A DNA stretch of 64,000 bases from Chelativorans intermedius (GTDB taxonomy: Bacteria; Pseudomonadota; Alphaproteobacteria; Rhizobiales; Rhizobiaceae): contig NZ_JAODNW010000018.1 in assembly GCF_025398255.1 (NCBI RefSeq), positions 1-64,000 of the forward strand, given 5' to 3'. Under the pieces are notes generated by a model. The model was given only the letters and a program-made list of their open reading frames with translations, had not been told where the DNA came from and did no database searches. The position numbers were made by a program, and so were the translations under genes. Position 1 is the stretch's first letter, and each line of letters begins with the position of its first letter. Shown here in pieces: positions 17,916 through 27,306 of the stretch.

Positions 17916-20900
17916 ATGGCGCGGCAGCGGATTCTTCCCATCAGGCGCGAATACAATCGCTGGGTCGCCAACGAGACCCTTGAGGACTATGCGCTGCGTT
18001 TCACGGCCAAGAGCGCCCGGCGTTTTTCCAGCCGGCGCATCTCACAGACGGCCATTGGTGCCATTTCCTTCCTGGCACTGGAGGCGATCGGCGGCGCGAT
18101 AACGCTCTCCTACGGCACGGCCAATGCCCTTGCCGCGATTCTCGTCGCTTCGGTGGTCATCCTCGCCGTCGGCGTTCCGATCTCGCGCTATGCCACGCGC
18201 CACGGGCTTGACATCGATCTGCTGACGCGTGGAGCGGGATTCGGCTATATCGGTTCGACCATCACCTCGCTGATCTATGCGAGCTTCACCTTCATCCTGT
18301 TTGCCATCGAGGCCTCGATCATGTCGAGCGCGCTGGAGCTTGCCTTCGGCATCCCGCTGTGGATCGGCTATATCGTGAGCGCGGTGGCGGTGATCCCGCT
18401 TGTCACCCACGGGGTAAGGCTCATCAGCGGCTTTCAGCTTCTCACGCAGCCGGTCTGGATCGTGCTCAACATCCTGCCCTTTCTCTTCATTGCCTGGCTC
18501 GACTGGGAGCGGTTCGATCTCTGGCGGGCCTTCCCGGGCGTCGACGCGGCGCCCGACGCGGTTTCGGCGCTGGAGGTCGCGAAGTTCGGAGCGGCCTCGG
18601 CGGTGATCCTGGCGCTGATGACGCAGATCGGCGAGCAGGTGGATTTTCTGCGTTTTCTGCCGCCCAAGGGGGCGGCCGGCCGGCGCCATCGGCTGGGCGT
18701 GTTTCTCGCCGGTCCCGGCTGGGTCTTGCTGGGCGCGCCGAAGCTGATTGCCGGGTCGTTTCTTGCGGTCCTGGTTCTGTCTCTGGGCGTGCCGCCCGAC
18801 CATGCCTCGGAGCCGGCGCAGATGTATGCTGCCGCCTTCGGCTACATGCTCCCGAACGAGACGCTGGCCTTGATGCTGATGGCCGTCTTCGTCGTCGTCA
18901 GCCAGCTCAAGATCAATGTCATGAACGCCTATGCGGGCTCGCTCGCCTGGTCGAATTTCTTCTCGCGGCTGACCCACAGCCACCCTGGTCGCGTCGTGTG
19001 GCTCGTCTTCAATGTCGCCATAGCGCTTCTTCTCATGGAGCTCGGCATCTACCGCCTGCTGGAGGAGACCCTTGCCGTCTTCTCCATCGTCGCCATGGCG
19101 TGGCTGACCACGGTGTCGGCCGATCTGTTTATCAACAAGCCGCTGGGGCTTGCGCCTCCCGGCATCGAGTTCAAGCGGGCTCATCTTCACGACGTGAACC
19201 CGGTGGGGCTTGGTTCCATGGCGATCTCCGGCGGCCTTGCGCTGGCTGCCCATTTCGGCGCATTCGGGCAGATGGCGGCCGCCCTTGCCCCCTATGTTGC
19301 GCTTGGGGCCGCCTTCATCGCCGCCCCCGCCATCGCCTGGGCCACGGGCGGGCGCTACTATCTGGCGCGCAAGCCACGCAGGGCCTGGGCCGGGGTCGGC
19401 ACCGTCACCTGCTCGATCTGCGAACATCCCTTCGAGCCCGAGGACATGGCCTGGTGTCCGGCCTATGCCGCGCCCATCTGCTCGCTGTGCTGCTCGCTTG
19501 ACGCGCGTTGCCACGATCTGTGCAAGCCCAGGGCCAATCTGCGCGCGCAGGCGATGGCGCTTGCCGAGGGCCTGTTGCCGGCGGTGGCGGTGGAGAAGCT
19601 CAAGACCCGGCTTGGCCGCTTCGCCATGGCGATGGCGTTCTCGGTGGCACTGCTCGGGGCCATTCTGGCGTTGGTCTATGCCTTTGCCGTCAGTGCGGCG
19701 CCGCAGACGGCAGAGGTGGTGGGCGGCACCATCCTGGTGGTGTTCTTCGTGCTGTGCGTGGTGGCAGGCATTGTGAGCTGGTTTCTGGTGCTTGCCCATG
19801 ACAGCCGCAGGATTGCCGAGACGGAGAGCGCCCGGCAGAACGCGGCGCTGATGCGGGAGATCGCCGCGCACCGCAAGACCGACGCAGCGCTGCAAAGAGC
19901 AAAGGAGAAGGCCGAGGCTGCCAATCAGGCCAAGAGCCGCTATGTCGTGGGCCTCAGTCACGAGCTGCGCACGCCGCTCAATGCCGTGCTCGGCTATGCC
20001 CAGATCCTTGAACGGGAGGAGGGATTGCCGGCGCACTGGCGCAGTTCCCTCGGGGTCATCCGTCGCAGCGCGGAGCATCTGTCGGGTCTGATCGACGGTC
20101 TGCTCGACATCTCGAAGATCGAGGCCGGCCGTCTGCAGGTCTATGCAAACGAAATCAGCCTGTCCGACTTTCTCGATCAGATCGTCGGCATGTTCCGCCT
20201 GCAGGCGCAGGCCAAGGGGCTCGTCTTCTCCCATCAGCGCGATGCCGGCCTGCCTGCCTATGTGCGCACGGACGAGAAGCGGCTGCGCCAGATCCTGGTG
20301 AACCTCCTTTCCAACGCCATCAAGTTCACCGACCATGGCCGGATCGACTTCTCGGTGCGTTACCGTTCAGAGGTGGCGAGCTTTTGCGTCAGCGACAGCG
20401 GCCCCGGCATTGCGCCGGAGGATCGGGAGCGCATTTTTGAGCCCTTTGCGCGCGGCAGGGCCGAGCGCGACCGCCTTTCCCCAGGGCTTGGGCTGGGACT
20501 GACCATCACCAAGCTGCTGACCGAGACGCTGGGGGGCGAGATCCGCGTCGACAGCGAGCCCGGACGGGGATCCACCTTCCAGGTGCGGCTGATGCTGGCA
20601 AAGGTGGACCGGCCGGCGGCCCTGAAGGCGCAAAGCCGCCGGGTGTTGGGCTACCGGGGCGCGCGGCGCATCATCATGGTTGTGGACGACAATGCCGAGC
20701 ACCGCGAGATGATGCGGCAGATGCTGCAGCCGCTCGGTTTCACGGTTCTGACCGCCGTCGATGGGCCGGACTGTCTGGCGATGGTCGAAAGCGCGGCCCC
20801 CGATCTCTTCTTCATCGACATCCACATGCCGGGCATGAGCGGCTGGACGCTGGTGGAGCGGCTGCGCGAAAAGGGGTTGGCCACGCCCATCATCATGCTG

Positions 20901-21287
20901 TCGGCCAATGTCGGAGATGGCATCGCCAGGATGGACCGCGACGCCGGCCACAATGGTGCCGTGGCAAAGCCCTTTGGCCTGCGTCAGCTCTTGGAGACGA
21001 TTGCCGCCCAGCTGCACATTGAGTGGATCGAGGAGGAAGACGGTCAGGCGCGGCCGCGGATGCCCGCCGCGCGCAGGCAGGCGTTGAAGTCGCCCGGGGC
21101 GGAGCATCTGCGGGAGCTTTTGAGCCTCGGCAGGATCGGTCATGTGCGCGCCATCGACCGCAAGCTCGCCGAACTTTCGCGCCAGCCGGAAAACGCCCCC
21201 TTGGTGGAGCGGCTGAGGGCGCATATGGATGTCTATGACTTTGCCGGATACACCAGGCTTCTGGAGAGCATGAACGCCGATGAGTGA
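17916..21287 (+). CDS. NCS1-permease-fused hybrid sensor histidine kinase
   Basis: A 1123-residue fusion. Residues about 15-480 form a nucleobase:cation symporter-1-like membrane domain with about 12 segments, opening NETLEDYALRFT and containing DIDLLTRGAGFGYIGST. Residues 499-536 are a Cys cluster: C499, C502, C514, C522, C525, C526, C532, C536, suggesting a metal site. Two more membrane segments (about 570-625) and a short coiled coil follow. Then come HisKA with H682 in SHELRTPLN, a HATPase domain (NLLSNAIKFT, DSGPGIAPED, GLGLGLTI), and a receiver with D968 in FFIDIHMPGMSG. About 120 residues follow the receiver. It is divergent from urtA and overlaps its response-regulator gene. By analogy with CbrA, where a transporter domain is fused to a kinase, it may couple uptake or binding of a purine- or urea-related solute to gene control. 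Ligand and target are inferred. Confidence 0.85.
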   Translation: MARQRILPIRREYNRWVANETLEDYALRFTAKSARRFSSRRISQTAIGAISFLALEAIGGAITLSYGTANALAAILVASVVILAVGVPISRYATRHGLDIDLLTRGAGFGYIGSTITSLIYASFTFILFAIEASIMSSALELAFGIPLWIGYIVSAVAVIPLVTHGVRLISGFQLLTQPVWIVLNILPFLFIAWLDWERFDLWRAFPGVDAAPDAVSALEVAKFGAASAVILALMTQIGEQVDFLRFLPPKGAAGRRHRLGVFLAGPGWVLLGAPKLIAGSFLAVLVLSLGVPPDHASEPAQMYAAAFGYMLPNETLALMLMAVFVVVSQLKINVMNAYAGSLAWSNFFSRLTHSHPGRVVWLVFNVAIALLLMELGIYRLLEETLAVFSIVAMAWLTTVSADLFINKPLGLAPPGIEFKRAHLHDVNPVGLGSMAISGGLALAAHFGAFGQMAAALAPYVALGAAFIAAPAIAWATGGRYYLARKPRRAWAGVGTVTCSICEHPFEPEDMAWCPAYAAPICSLCCSLDARCHDLCKPRANLRAQAMALAEGLLPAVAVEKLKTRLGRFAMAMAFSVALLGAILALVYAFAVSAAPQTAEVVGGTILVVFFVLCVVAGIVSWFLVLAHDSRRIAETESARQNAALMREIAAHRKTDAALQRAKEKAEAANQAKSRYVVGLSHELRTPLNAVLGYAQILEREEGLPAHWRSSLGVIRRSAEHLSGLIDGLLDISKIEAGRLQVYANEISLSDFLDQIVGMFRLQAQAKGLVFSHQRDAGLPAYVRTDEKRLRQILVNLLSNAIKFTDHGRIDFSVRYRSEVASFCVSDSGPGIAPEDRERIFEPFARGRAERDRLSPGLGLGLTITKLLTETLGGEIRVDSEPGRGSTFQVRLMLAKVDRPAALKAQSRRVLGYRGARRIIMVVDDNAEHREMMRQMLQPLGFTVLTAVDGPDCLAMVESAAPDLFFIDIHMPGMSGWTLVERLREKGLATPIIMLSANVGDGIARMDRDAGHNGAVAKPFGLRQLLETIAAQLHIEWIEEEDGQARPRMPAARRQALKSPGAEHLRELLSLGRIGHVRAIDRKLAELSRQPENAPLVERLRAHMDVYDFAGYTRLLESMNADE

Positions 21288-22194
21288 GCTTGCCCCGCGG
21301 GGGGACATCGTGCTGGTGGTCGACGATTCGCCCGAGGCGCTCGGTTTCCTCACCCGTGCGCTGGAGGAGGCCGGTGTCACCGTTCTGGTGTCCACAAGCG
21401 GCGAGGCGGCCCTTTCCGTGGTCGAGAAGCTGGTGCCGGATGTGGTGCTGATGGATGCGGTGATGCCCGGCCTCGACGGCTTCGAGACCTGCCGCAGGCT
21501 CAAGGCGTCGGCGCGTCTTGCGCATGTACCGGTCATCTTCATGACGGCGCTCACCGAGACGGAGCATGTGGTGCATGCGCTGGAGTCGGGCGGCGTCGAC
21601 TATCTGACAAAGCCGATCGACCTTGAGGAGCTTGCCGCGCGCATGCGCGTGCACCTGGCCAATGCGCGGCGCGCCCAGAGCGCCCGTGTGGCGCTCGATG
21701 CGGCGGGGCGGCATCTGATGGCCTTTTCCGCCTCCGGCGCGGTGCACTGGGCAACACCCCAGGCGTCCCGCCTGCTCGATGCTGCCGGGGCGGGCGAGAA
21801 CCTTCGCGCGCTGCTCGGAAAGCGTGTGCGGGAGTGGCTTGCCGCCCGCGACGTGGCGTCGATCGCCGGCGGCGAGGTGATGCTGCAGCCTGACGGACAG
21901 GAGGAGCTCCAGCTTGTCTGCCTCGGCATCATCGGTCCGGACGAGCATCTTTTCCGTCTCGTGGCACGGGGGGAGCGGAACCAGGAGGAAACGCTGCGTC
22001 AGCATTTCGGCCTCACCCTGAGGGAGAGCGAGGTTCTGCTCTGGATCGCTCGCGGCAAGTCCAACCGTGACATCGCGGAGGTGCTGGGCCTGAGCCCGCG
22101 CACGGTCAACAAGCACCTGGAACAGATTTACATCAAGCTCGGCGTGGAAAATCGCGCCTCGGCCGCCGTCAAGGCCATGCACGTGCTCGCTTAG
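21280..22194 (+). CDS. Response regulator: receiver plus LuxR-type HTH
   Basis: A 304-residue DNA-binding response regulator. The receiver spans about 8-125, with acidic D15-D16, phosphoacceptor D59 ([11 protein letters not shown]) and the K of LTKPID. A linker of about 110 residues resembles a degenerate sensory segment. The C-terminal GerE/LuxR HTH runs about 240-300 ([28 protein letters not shown], shown in part: [20 protein letters not shown]). The ATG overlaps the last codons of the kinase gene by eight bases, so the two form a matched pair. The likely target is the divergent urt-ure unit, perhaps through the palindrome at 17677. The receiver looks intact and phosphorylatable. Confidence 0.88.
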   Translation: MSELAPRGDIVLVVDDSPEALGFLTRALEEAGVTVLVSTSGEAALSVVEKLVPDVVLMDAVMPGLDGFETCRRLKASARLAHVPVIFMTALTETEHVVHALESGGVDYLTKPIDLEELAARMRVHLANARRAQSARVALDAAGRHLMAFSASGAVHWATPQASRLLDAAGAGENLRALLGKRVREWLAARDVASIAGGEVMLQPDGQEELQLVCLGIIGPDEHLFRLVARGERNQEETLRQHFGLTLRESEVLLWIARGKSNRDIAEVLGLSPRTVNKHLEQIYIKLGVENRASAAVKAMHVLA

Positions 22195-22328
22195 GCTTCG
22201 GCAGACTGCGGGCGCCTGTAAAATGGTGCGTCCGGGCCTTGATCTTGCCGTGCGGCTGCGCAAGGCTTCAAGCGGTTCCCGCCAACGCAATTGGCGGAAC
22301 AGCACGGTTGCCAACGGAAAGCCACAAC

Positions 22329-23000
22329 ATGACCCTACCGCGCCGCCTGAAGCAGCTCGACAGACAGCTTGCACGCCTGCCGGCAGACAGCGATGCGATG
22401 CTGCTTAGTGAGTTTGACGGGTTCATCGCCGGGATCCTTGTCTGCCCGGAGCTCATCATGCCGAGCGAATGGCTGCCATTCGTGTGGGGCGGCGGGGAAG
22501 GGCAGACGGCTCCCGTCTTCGAGAACGCCGGGCAGCTGGAAAGTGTCACCCGGCTGGTGATGGAGCATTACAACGCCACCGCCAACGATCTGCACCGGTG
22601 CCGATATGCGCCCGTTTTCGAGGTCGATACGCGGCACGACGAGGTTCTGTGGGAATTCTGGATCGACGGCTTTGCCTTGGCCATGCAGCTTCGCCCTGCC
22701 AGCTGGGCCGAGCTCATGGAGGGTGATGAAGACACGCAGATCGCAATTGCCGGGCTTGTGGCGCTTGCTGAGATCAGCCGCGATGAAAGCGGCCTCTTCG
22801 GGCCGGACATTGACGAGCTTGTCGACAACGCTCCCGAGCTGATTGCCCATTGGGTCGAGACTCTGAATGCCTGGCGGCTCGGACAGCATCGCGACGACCG
22901 GCCGGACGACCCGCTGTCATCCTTCACCAAGGTTGGCCGCAACGATCCCTGTCCCTGCGGGTCCGGCAAGAAATACAAGCAGTGCTGCGGGCTGAACTGA
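22329..23000 (+). CDS. UPF0149 (YecA) family protein with C-terminal SEC-C motif
   Basis: A 223-residue cytosolic protein. The first 180 residues match the YecA/UPF0149 fold ([25 protein letters not shown], shown in part: [20 protein letters not shown]). The C-terminus carries the zinc-binding SEC-C motif [18 protein letters not shown], as found in SecA and in proteins that bind ribosomes or SecB. YecA-type proteins have been linked to the Sec machinery, but a precise role is not established. The start at 22329 is chosen because the homology begins there; an extension to 22239 has no match. Probably monocistronic; about 70 bp separate it from the convergent lacI-type gene. Confidence 0.88.
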   Translation: MTLPRRLKQLDRQLARLPADSDAMLLSEFDGFIAGILVCPELIMPSEWLPFVWGGGEGQTAPVFENAGQLESVTRLVMEHYNATANDLHRCRYAPVFEVDTRHDEVLWEFWIDGFALAMQLRPASWAELMEGDEDTQIAIAGLVALAEISRDESGLFGPDIDELVDNAPELIAHWVETLNAWRLGQHRDDRPDDPLSSFTKVGRNDPCPCGSGKKYKQCCGLN

Positions 23001-23073
23001 CCAGCCGGGTTCCGAATTCGAGCCGGCCACGGTGCGCGGCGGGTGCGGTGGCCAGGGCGCAGCGGGCGGGTGT

Positions 23074-24105
23074 CTATCTGAAGGGTGCCTGGCGGATGGT
23101 GGCACGGGAGATGAAGGAGGCGGCGATCACCGTTGTTTCGGGTGCGATCGGCTCGCCGGCCTGCATGCGCAGGAAGGCGGTGGCGGCTCCGCGGCCGATG
23201 GCGCCCTTGTCCACCCGTACGGTGCTGAGCGGCGGGTTGGCATAGGCGGCTTCCTCCATGTCGTCGCAGCCCACCACCGAGACGTCGCGTCCCGGCACGA
23301 GGCCCAGCGTGTGGCAGGCATGGAGCACGCCGAAGGCGATGAGGTCGCTGAAGCAGGCGAAGGCATCGGGCGGCTTCGTGCCGGCCAGCAGCCGGGAGGC
23401 CGCCTCGTGGCCGAAAGCGCGCGAGGTCGGGCCGTGGCAGATGATGGGAGCGGGCACGCCGGCCGCCCTGAGCGTTTCGACAAAACCCTGCTGCCGGCCG
23501 CGCGCGGTGCTGGTGGACTGGCCGCCGCCCAGCCAGCAGATGCGGCGGTGTCCGGCTTCCAGCAGATGCCGCGCGGCGAGACGGCCGGCTTCCAGATCGT
23601 CGTTGACGAATTGCGGGATCCTGGCGCCCTCTATGGCACGCGAGAAGGCGATGCAGGGAAAGTGTCGGGCCAGATGGGCCGGCAGGGCGGCAGCCAGATC
23701 GCCGGCCGTCGTGCCATGGCAAGGGCACAGGAGAAGCCCACTGACGCCATATTCCAGCGCGCTGCGGATGAAGACGTTCTGCAGCGCCCTGTCCTCGCGC
23801 GCCACGCCCAGAAAGACCGTGCGCCCCTGCTGGCGCAGCTCATCCTCGATATGGGTCAGAAACTCGTTGAAGACCGGATTCGACAGGTCGTTCAGGCACA
23901 CGGCGATGACGTCGCTGTGCGAGCGCCTGAGATCGGCGGCCGCACGATTGTAGATATAGCCGAGCGCTTGCGCCTCGGCCATGACGCGCCGCGTCGTCTC
24001 CTCGGGTATGCGCGGATGGTTGCGCAGGGCCAGCGAAACCGTGGAGGTCGAGAGCCCCAGACGGTCTGCAATGTCGCGAAGCCTTATGCGGCGGCTGGTG
24101 TTCAC
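23074..24105 (-). CDS. LacI family transcriptional regulator
   Basis: A 343-residue repressor-type regulator. The N-terminal HTH and hinge (IRLRDIADRLGLSTSTVSLA, about 7-26) is followed by a periplasmic-binding-protein-like effector domain from about residue 63. The sequence is full length. It is divergent from the tct-aldolase operon, and a perfect 16-bp palindrome lies in the 171-bp spacer. The effector should be the transported or degraded solute, probably an organic acid; it is not identifiable from sequence. Confidence 0.9.
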   Translation of the reverse strand: MNTSRRIRLRDIADRLGLSTSTVSLALRNHPRIPEETTRRVMAEAQALGYIYNRAAADLRRSHSDVIAVCLNDLSNPVFNEFLTHIEDELRQQGRTVFLGVAREDRALQNVFIRSALEYGVSGLLLCPCHGTTAGDLAAALPAHLARHFPCIAFSRAIEGARIPQFVNDDLEAGRLAARHLLEAGHRRICWLGGGQSTSTARGRQQGFVETLRAAGVPAPIICHGPTSRAFGHEAASRLLAGTKPPDAFACFSDLIAFGVLHACHTLGLVPGRDVSVVGCDDMEEAAYANPPLSTVRVDKGAIGRGAATAFLRMQAGEPIAPETTVIAASFISRATIRQAPFR

Positions 24106-24154
24106 GGGCGCTCATCCCTGTGGCCTCCTGAGCTTAGAATCAGGAAATGGGCCA

Positions 24155-24170
24155 AGTCAATCGATTGACT
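24155..24170. promoter_or_regulatory. LacI-family operator
   Basis: AGTCAATCGATTGACT is a perfect 16-bp palindrome with a central CG, the standard form of LacI-family operators. It lies 50 bp from the lacI-type start and 107 bp upstream of tctC, so one site can control both divergent units. Confidence 0.75.
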
Positions 24171-24276
24171 ACACTGTATCCCTATGATTAGCTGCGCCCA
24201 CGCGCTGGGAGGCGCTGGCTGTGCGGGGCTTGCCCGTCGCAGCACATGAAGATTTCAAAGGGAGGTTTCAAAGACC

Positions 24277-25251
24277 ATGAAGACGTTGCTGACGACTGCC
24301 GCAAGCGCGGCGGTGCTTGCCCTGAGCGCTGTGGCGGCGCAGGCGCAATGCGACTGGAAGCCCGAGCGGGCGGTCACCTACATCGTGCCGTGGGGTGCCG
24401 GCGGCGGCACCGATGCCAACTCGCGCATGGTGGCCAGCATGCTGGAACGCAAATGGGGAGTCCCCTTCAATGTGGTCAACCGCACGGGCGGCAATGGTGT
24501 GACCGGGCATTCGGCGATCGCCAATGCCGAGCCGGATGGCTACACGATCGGTGCCGCGACGGTGGAGATCAACACCATGCACTGGGTGGGCCTGACCGAC
24601 CTGACCTATGAGGACATCACCCCCCTGGCCCTCGTCGATATCGTGCCGGCCAGTGTGCTTGTGCGCAAGGACAGCCCCTTCGAGAGCCTGCAGGATCTGC
24701 TCGACCATGCGCGCGAGAATCCGGGCGAGCTTACGGCATCGGGCACCTCGCAGGGCGGCATCTGGCATCTGGCCCTGGCCGGCATGCTGAATGCCGAGGG
24801 CCTGGCGCCCGACGCGATCCGCTGGATTCCCTCCCAGGGTGCGGCACCCGCCTTGCAGGAGCTGATTGCCGGCGGTGTCGATGTGGCCACGCCGGCCCTG
24901 TCGGAGGGCAAGTCGCTGGTCGAGTCGGGCGAGGTGAGGGCGCTTGCCTATATGCACGACACGCGCATGGAGGCGCTGCCGGACGTGCCCACCACGAAGG
25001 AGCTTCTCGACAGCGGCTGGACGCTGGCGGCCTGGATCACCGTAAGCGGCCCGGCCGGTCTTCCCGAGGAGATCGCCTGTTCCTACGAGGCGGCCTTGAG
25101 CGAGCTGTTCGCGACCGAGGAATGGGCGGAGTTCAAGGCCAGCCGCGGAGCCGATGTGGTCTCCATGAGCCGCGAGGAGCTGGCGGAGATGCTGCGCACC
25201 TCCAACGTCGCCCTTGGTGAGACCATCGAGGCCATTGGCCTGGCCAAGTGA
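24277..25251 (+). CDS. tctC: Tripartite tricarboxylate transporter substrate-binding protein
   Basis: The periplasmic receptor (324 residues) of a TTT-family importer. A signal peptide covers residues 1-23 (MKTLLTTAASAAVLALSAVAAQA). The mature part shows the Bug-family landmarks IVPWGAGGGTDANSR, NRTGGNGVTGHSAIANAEPDGYTIG and VPTTKELL. These proteins bind carboxylated compounds such as citrate, tartrate, malonate or aromatic acids. An RBS AAAGGGAGG lies upstream. First gene of a four-gene operon behind the LacI operator. Confidence 0.93.
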   Translation: MKTLLTTAASAAVLALSAVAAQAQCDWKPERAVTYIVPWGAGGGTDANSRMVASMLERKWGVPFNVVNRTGGNGVTGHSAIANAEPDGYTIGAATVEINTMHWVGLTDLTYEDITPLALVDIVPASVLVRKDSPFESLQDLLDHARENPGELTASGTSQGGIWHLALAGMLNAEGLAPDAIRWIPSQGAAPALQELIAGGVDVATPALSEGKSLVESGEVRALAYMHDTRMEALPDVPTTKELLDSGWTLAAWITVSGPAGLPEEIACSYEAALSELFATEEWAEFKASRGADVVSMSREELAEMLRTSNVALGETIEAIGLAK

Positions 25252-25312
25252 AGCATCCTTAGGAAGAAGGAGCGCATTCCGGGTGTCCCCGGGATGCGCC
25301 GGGCAGACGACG

Positions 25313-25780
25313 ATGATCAACCGGACGGATTTGCTGGCGGGGGTTGGGCTGTTCGTGCTGGGCGCGGCCATGGCCATCGAAGCGCGGGGCTTCCCGAGCC
25401 TTGGCGGCATGGCCTTCGGGCCTGATCTCTTCCCCACCATAACCGCGGTGGGCCTGATGGTCAGCGGTGTTGGCATTGTCGCAGAGGGGGCAACCCCGGC
25501 GCGTCGCGCCGCGGCGGCGCAGGCCGGCGAGCAGGCGCGCGCCCTGTGGCCGATGCTGGCGGTGCTGCTCACCATCGCCTTCTTTGCCTTGACCCTGCCG
25601 GTGCTTGGCTTTCACATCGCCGCCGCATTGGCAATGCTCGCCGCCGTTCGGGTGTTCGCAGGCGGCTGGGGGCTGGCTCTGTCGGTCGCCATCGTGGCGC
25701 CGGTCATAACCCATGTCATCTTCTACACATTCCTGCGCGTACCCTTGCCGTGGGGGCTGATGGCCCCCCTTGCGTGGTAG
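25313..25780 (+). CDS. tctB: Tripartite tricarboxylate transporter small membrane subunit TctB
   Basis: A 155-residue membrane protein with four hydrophobic segments (about 8-26, 38-58, 78-100 and 104-145). The TctB hallmark FGPDLFPTITAVGLM is at about residues 36-50. The ATG at 25313 follows tctC by about 60 bp; longer frames have no family match. It works with TctA in sodium- or proton-driven carboxylate import. Sequence conservation in this family is always low, so context matters here. Confidence 0.85.
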   Translation: MINRTDLLAGVGLFVLGAAMAIEARGFPSLGGMAFGPDLFPTITAVGLMVSGVGIVAEGATPARRAAAAQAGEQARALWPMLAVLLTIAFFALTLPVLGFHIAAALAMLAAVRVFAGGWGLALSVAIVAPVITHVIFYTFLRVPLPWGLMAPLAW

Positions 25781-25785
25781 ATCCC

Positions 25786-27306
25786 ATGGATATCGCAGCC
25801 ATTCTTGCCGCTGTTCTGGCGCCCAAGCTTGTCGTGACCGTGGTGGTGTGCACGTTCTACGGCGCCTTTGTCGGTGCCATGCCGGGCCTGACGGCCACCA
25901 TGGCAGTGGCGCTTCTGGTGCCTTTTACCTATTTCATGGACCCGGCACAGGCGGTGGCCGCGATTGTCGCAACCACTACGACGGCCATCTTTGCCGGCGA
26001 TATCTCCGGCGCCCTGTTGAGGATGCCGGGCACGCCGGCCTCGGCGGCCTATGTGGAGGACAGCTATGCGATGGCGCGCGGCGGGCGGCCGCGCACGGCG
26101 CTGTTCGTTTCCCTGTTCGCCGCCTGCATCGGCGGCATCATCGGCGTTGCCATCCTTTCGGCGGCTGCCCCGCAGCTTGCGCGCGTGGCGGCCAGATTTT
26201 CGAGCGACGAGATGTTCTGGCTCGCCTGCCTGGGCTTGAGCTGCGCGGTCTTTGTCGGCGGGGCTTCCGTGCCGCGCAACTTCGCAAGTCTCTTCATCGG
26301 CCTCGCCATTGCGACCGTCGGCATCGACGTGGCGGTCGGCCATCCCCGTTTCACCTTCGGCATCAACGATCTTCTCGATGGCATCTCCTTCATCCCGGCC
26401 ATGATCGGCATGTTTGCGGTTGCCGAGCTGCTGCGCAATGCGGAGACGCGGGACCCGGTGCGGCTCGGCCGCCTGAAGGTGGAGGGGCTTGGCAAAGCGG
26501 TTGCCGCCGGCTGGCGCGAGGTGCGCGGCCGGAAGATCAATGTCGCCCGTTCGGGCATTGCCGGAACGGTGATCGGTTCGCTGCCCGGGGCGGGAGCCGA
26601 TGTGGCGGCATGGATCTGCTATGCGATTTCGCGCCGCTTCTCCAGGACGCCGGAAAGGTTCGGCAAGGGCCATACCGAGGGCATGATCGACGGCGGTGCC
26701 GCCAACAATGCGGCGCTGGCAGGCGCCTGGACGCCGGCGCTTGTCTTCGGTATTCCCGGCGACAGCGTGACGGCCATCGCCATCGGCGTGCTCCTCATGA
26801 AGGGGTTGACGCCGGGACCGCAGATCTTCAGCACCGATGCGCTTCTCGTCTACACGCTGTTCGGATCCTTCTTCCTGGCCAATCTCGTCATGCTCCTGTC
26901 GGGCACGCTGGCCATTCTTGCCGCAACCTTCCTGCTGCGCGCGCCGCGTTCCGTGCTCATGCCCAGTGTTCTGATCCTCTCCATGCTGGGGGCCTATGCC
27001 ATTCTCGGCAGCACCACTGCGATCTGGATCGTTCTGGCGCTCGGCCTTCTGGGTTATCTGATGAGCCATGCCGAAATCCCCATCGCTCCGGCCATTCTGG
27101 GCATTGTCCTGGGGCAGGTGGTGGAAGACAATTTCATGGTTTCGATGATGAAGGCGCAGGGCGACCTGTCGGGTTTCTTCGCCCGTGAGACCGCTGCGTT
27201 TCTGGGCGTGGCGACGATTCTGATATGGGGTCTTCTGCTCGTGCGGGCCGGTCTTGAACTGGCCGGACGCCGTCCGGCCGCATCTTCGAGGGAAACGAAC
27301 ACATGA
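25786..27306 (+). CDS. tctA: Tripartite tricarboxylate transporter large permease TctA
   Basis: The large permease (506 residues, about 12 segments). The first conserved repeat reads GAFVGAMPGLTATMAVALLVPFTY (in part GAMPGLTATMAVALLVPFTY), the GDISGALLRMPGTPAS loop follows, and the second repeat is GSLPGAGADVAAWICYA. The pattern GNPxxxA seen in some relatives is replaced here by GAANNAALAGAWTPALVFGIPGD-like sequence, still within family variation. It starts five bases after tctB and overlaps the aldolase gene by four bases. Confidence 0.94.
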   Translation: MDIAAILAAVLAPKLVVTVVVCTFYGAFVGAMPGLTATMAVALLVPFTYFMDPAQAVAAIVATTTTAIFAGDISGALLRMPGTPASAAYVEDSYAMARGGRPRTALFVSLFAACIGGIIGVAILSAAAPQLARVAARFSSDEMFWLACLGLSCAVFVGGASVPRNFASLFIGLAIATVGIDVAVGHPRFTFGINDLLDGISFIPAMIGMFAVAELLRNAETRDPVRLGRLKVEGLGKAVAAGWREVRGRKINVARSGIAGTVIGSLPGAGADVAAWICYAISRRFSRTPERFGKGHTEGMIDGGAANNAALAGAWTPALVFGIPGDSVTAIAIGVLLMKGLTPGPQIFSTDALLVYTLFGSFFLANLVMLLSGTLAILAATFLLRAPRSVLMPSVLILSMLGAYAILGSTTAIWIVLALGLLGYLMSHAEIPIAPAILGIVLGQVVEDNFMVSMMKAQGDLSGFFARETAAFLGVATILIWGLLLVRAGLELAGRRPAASSRETNT

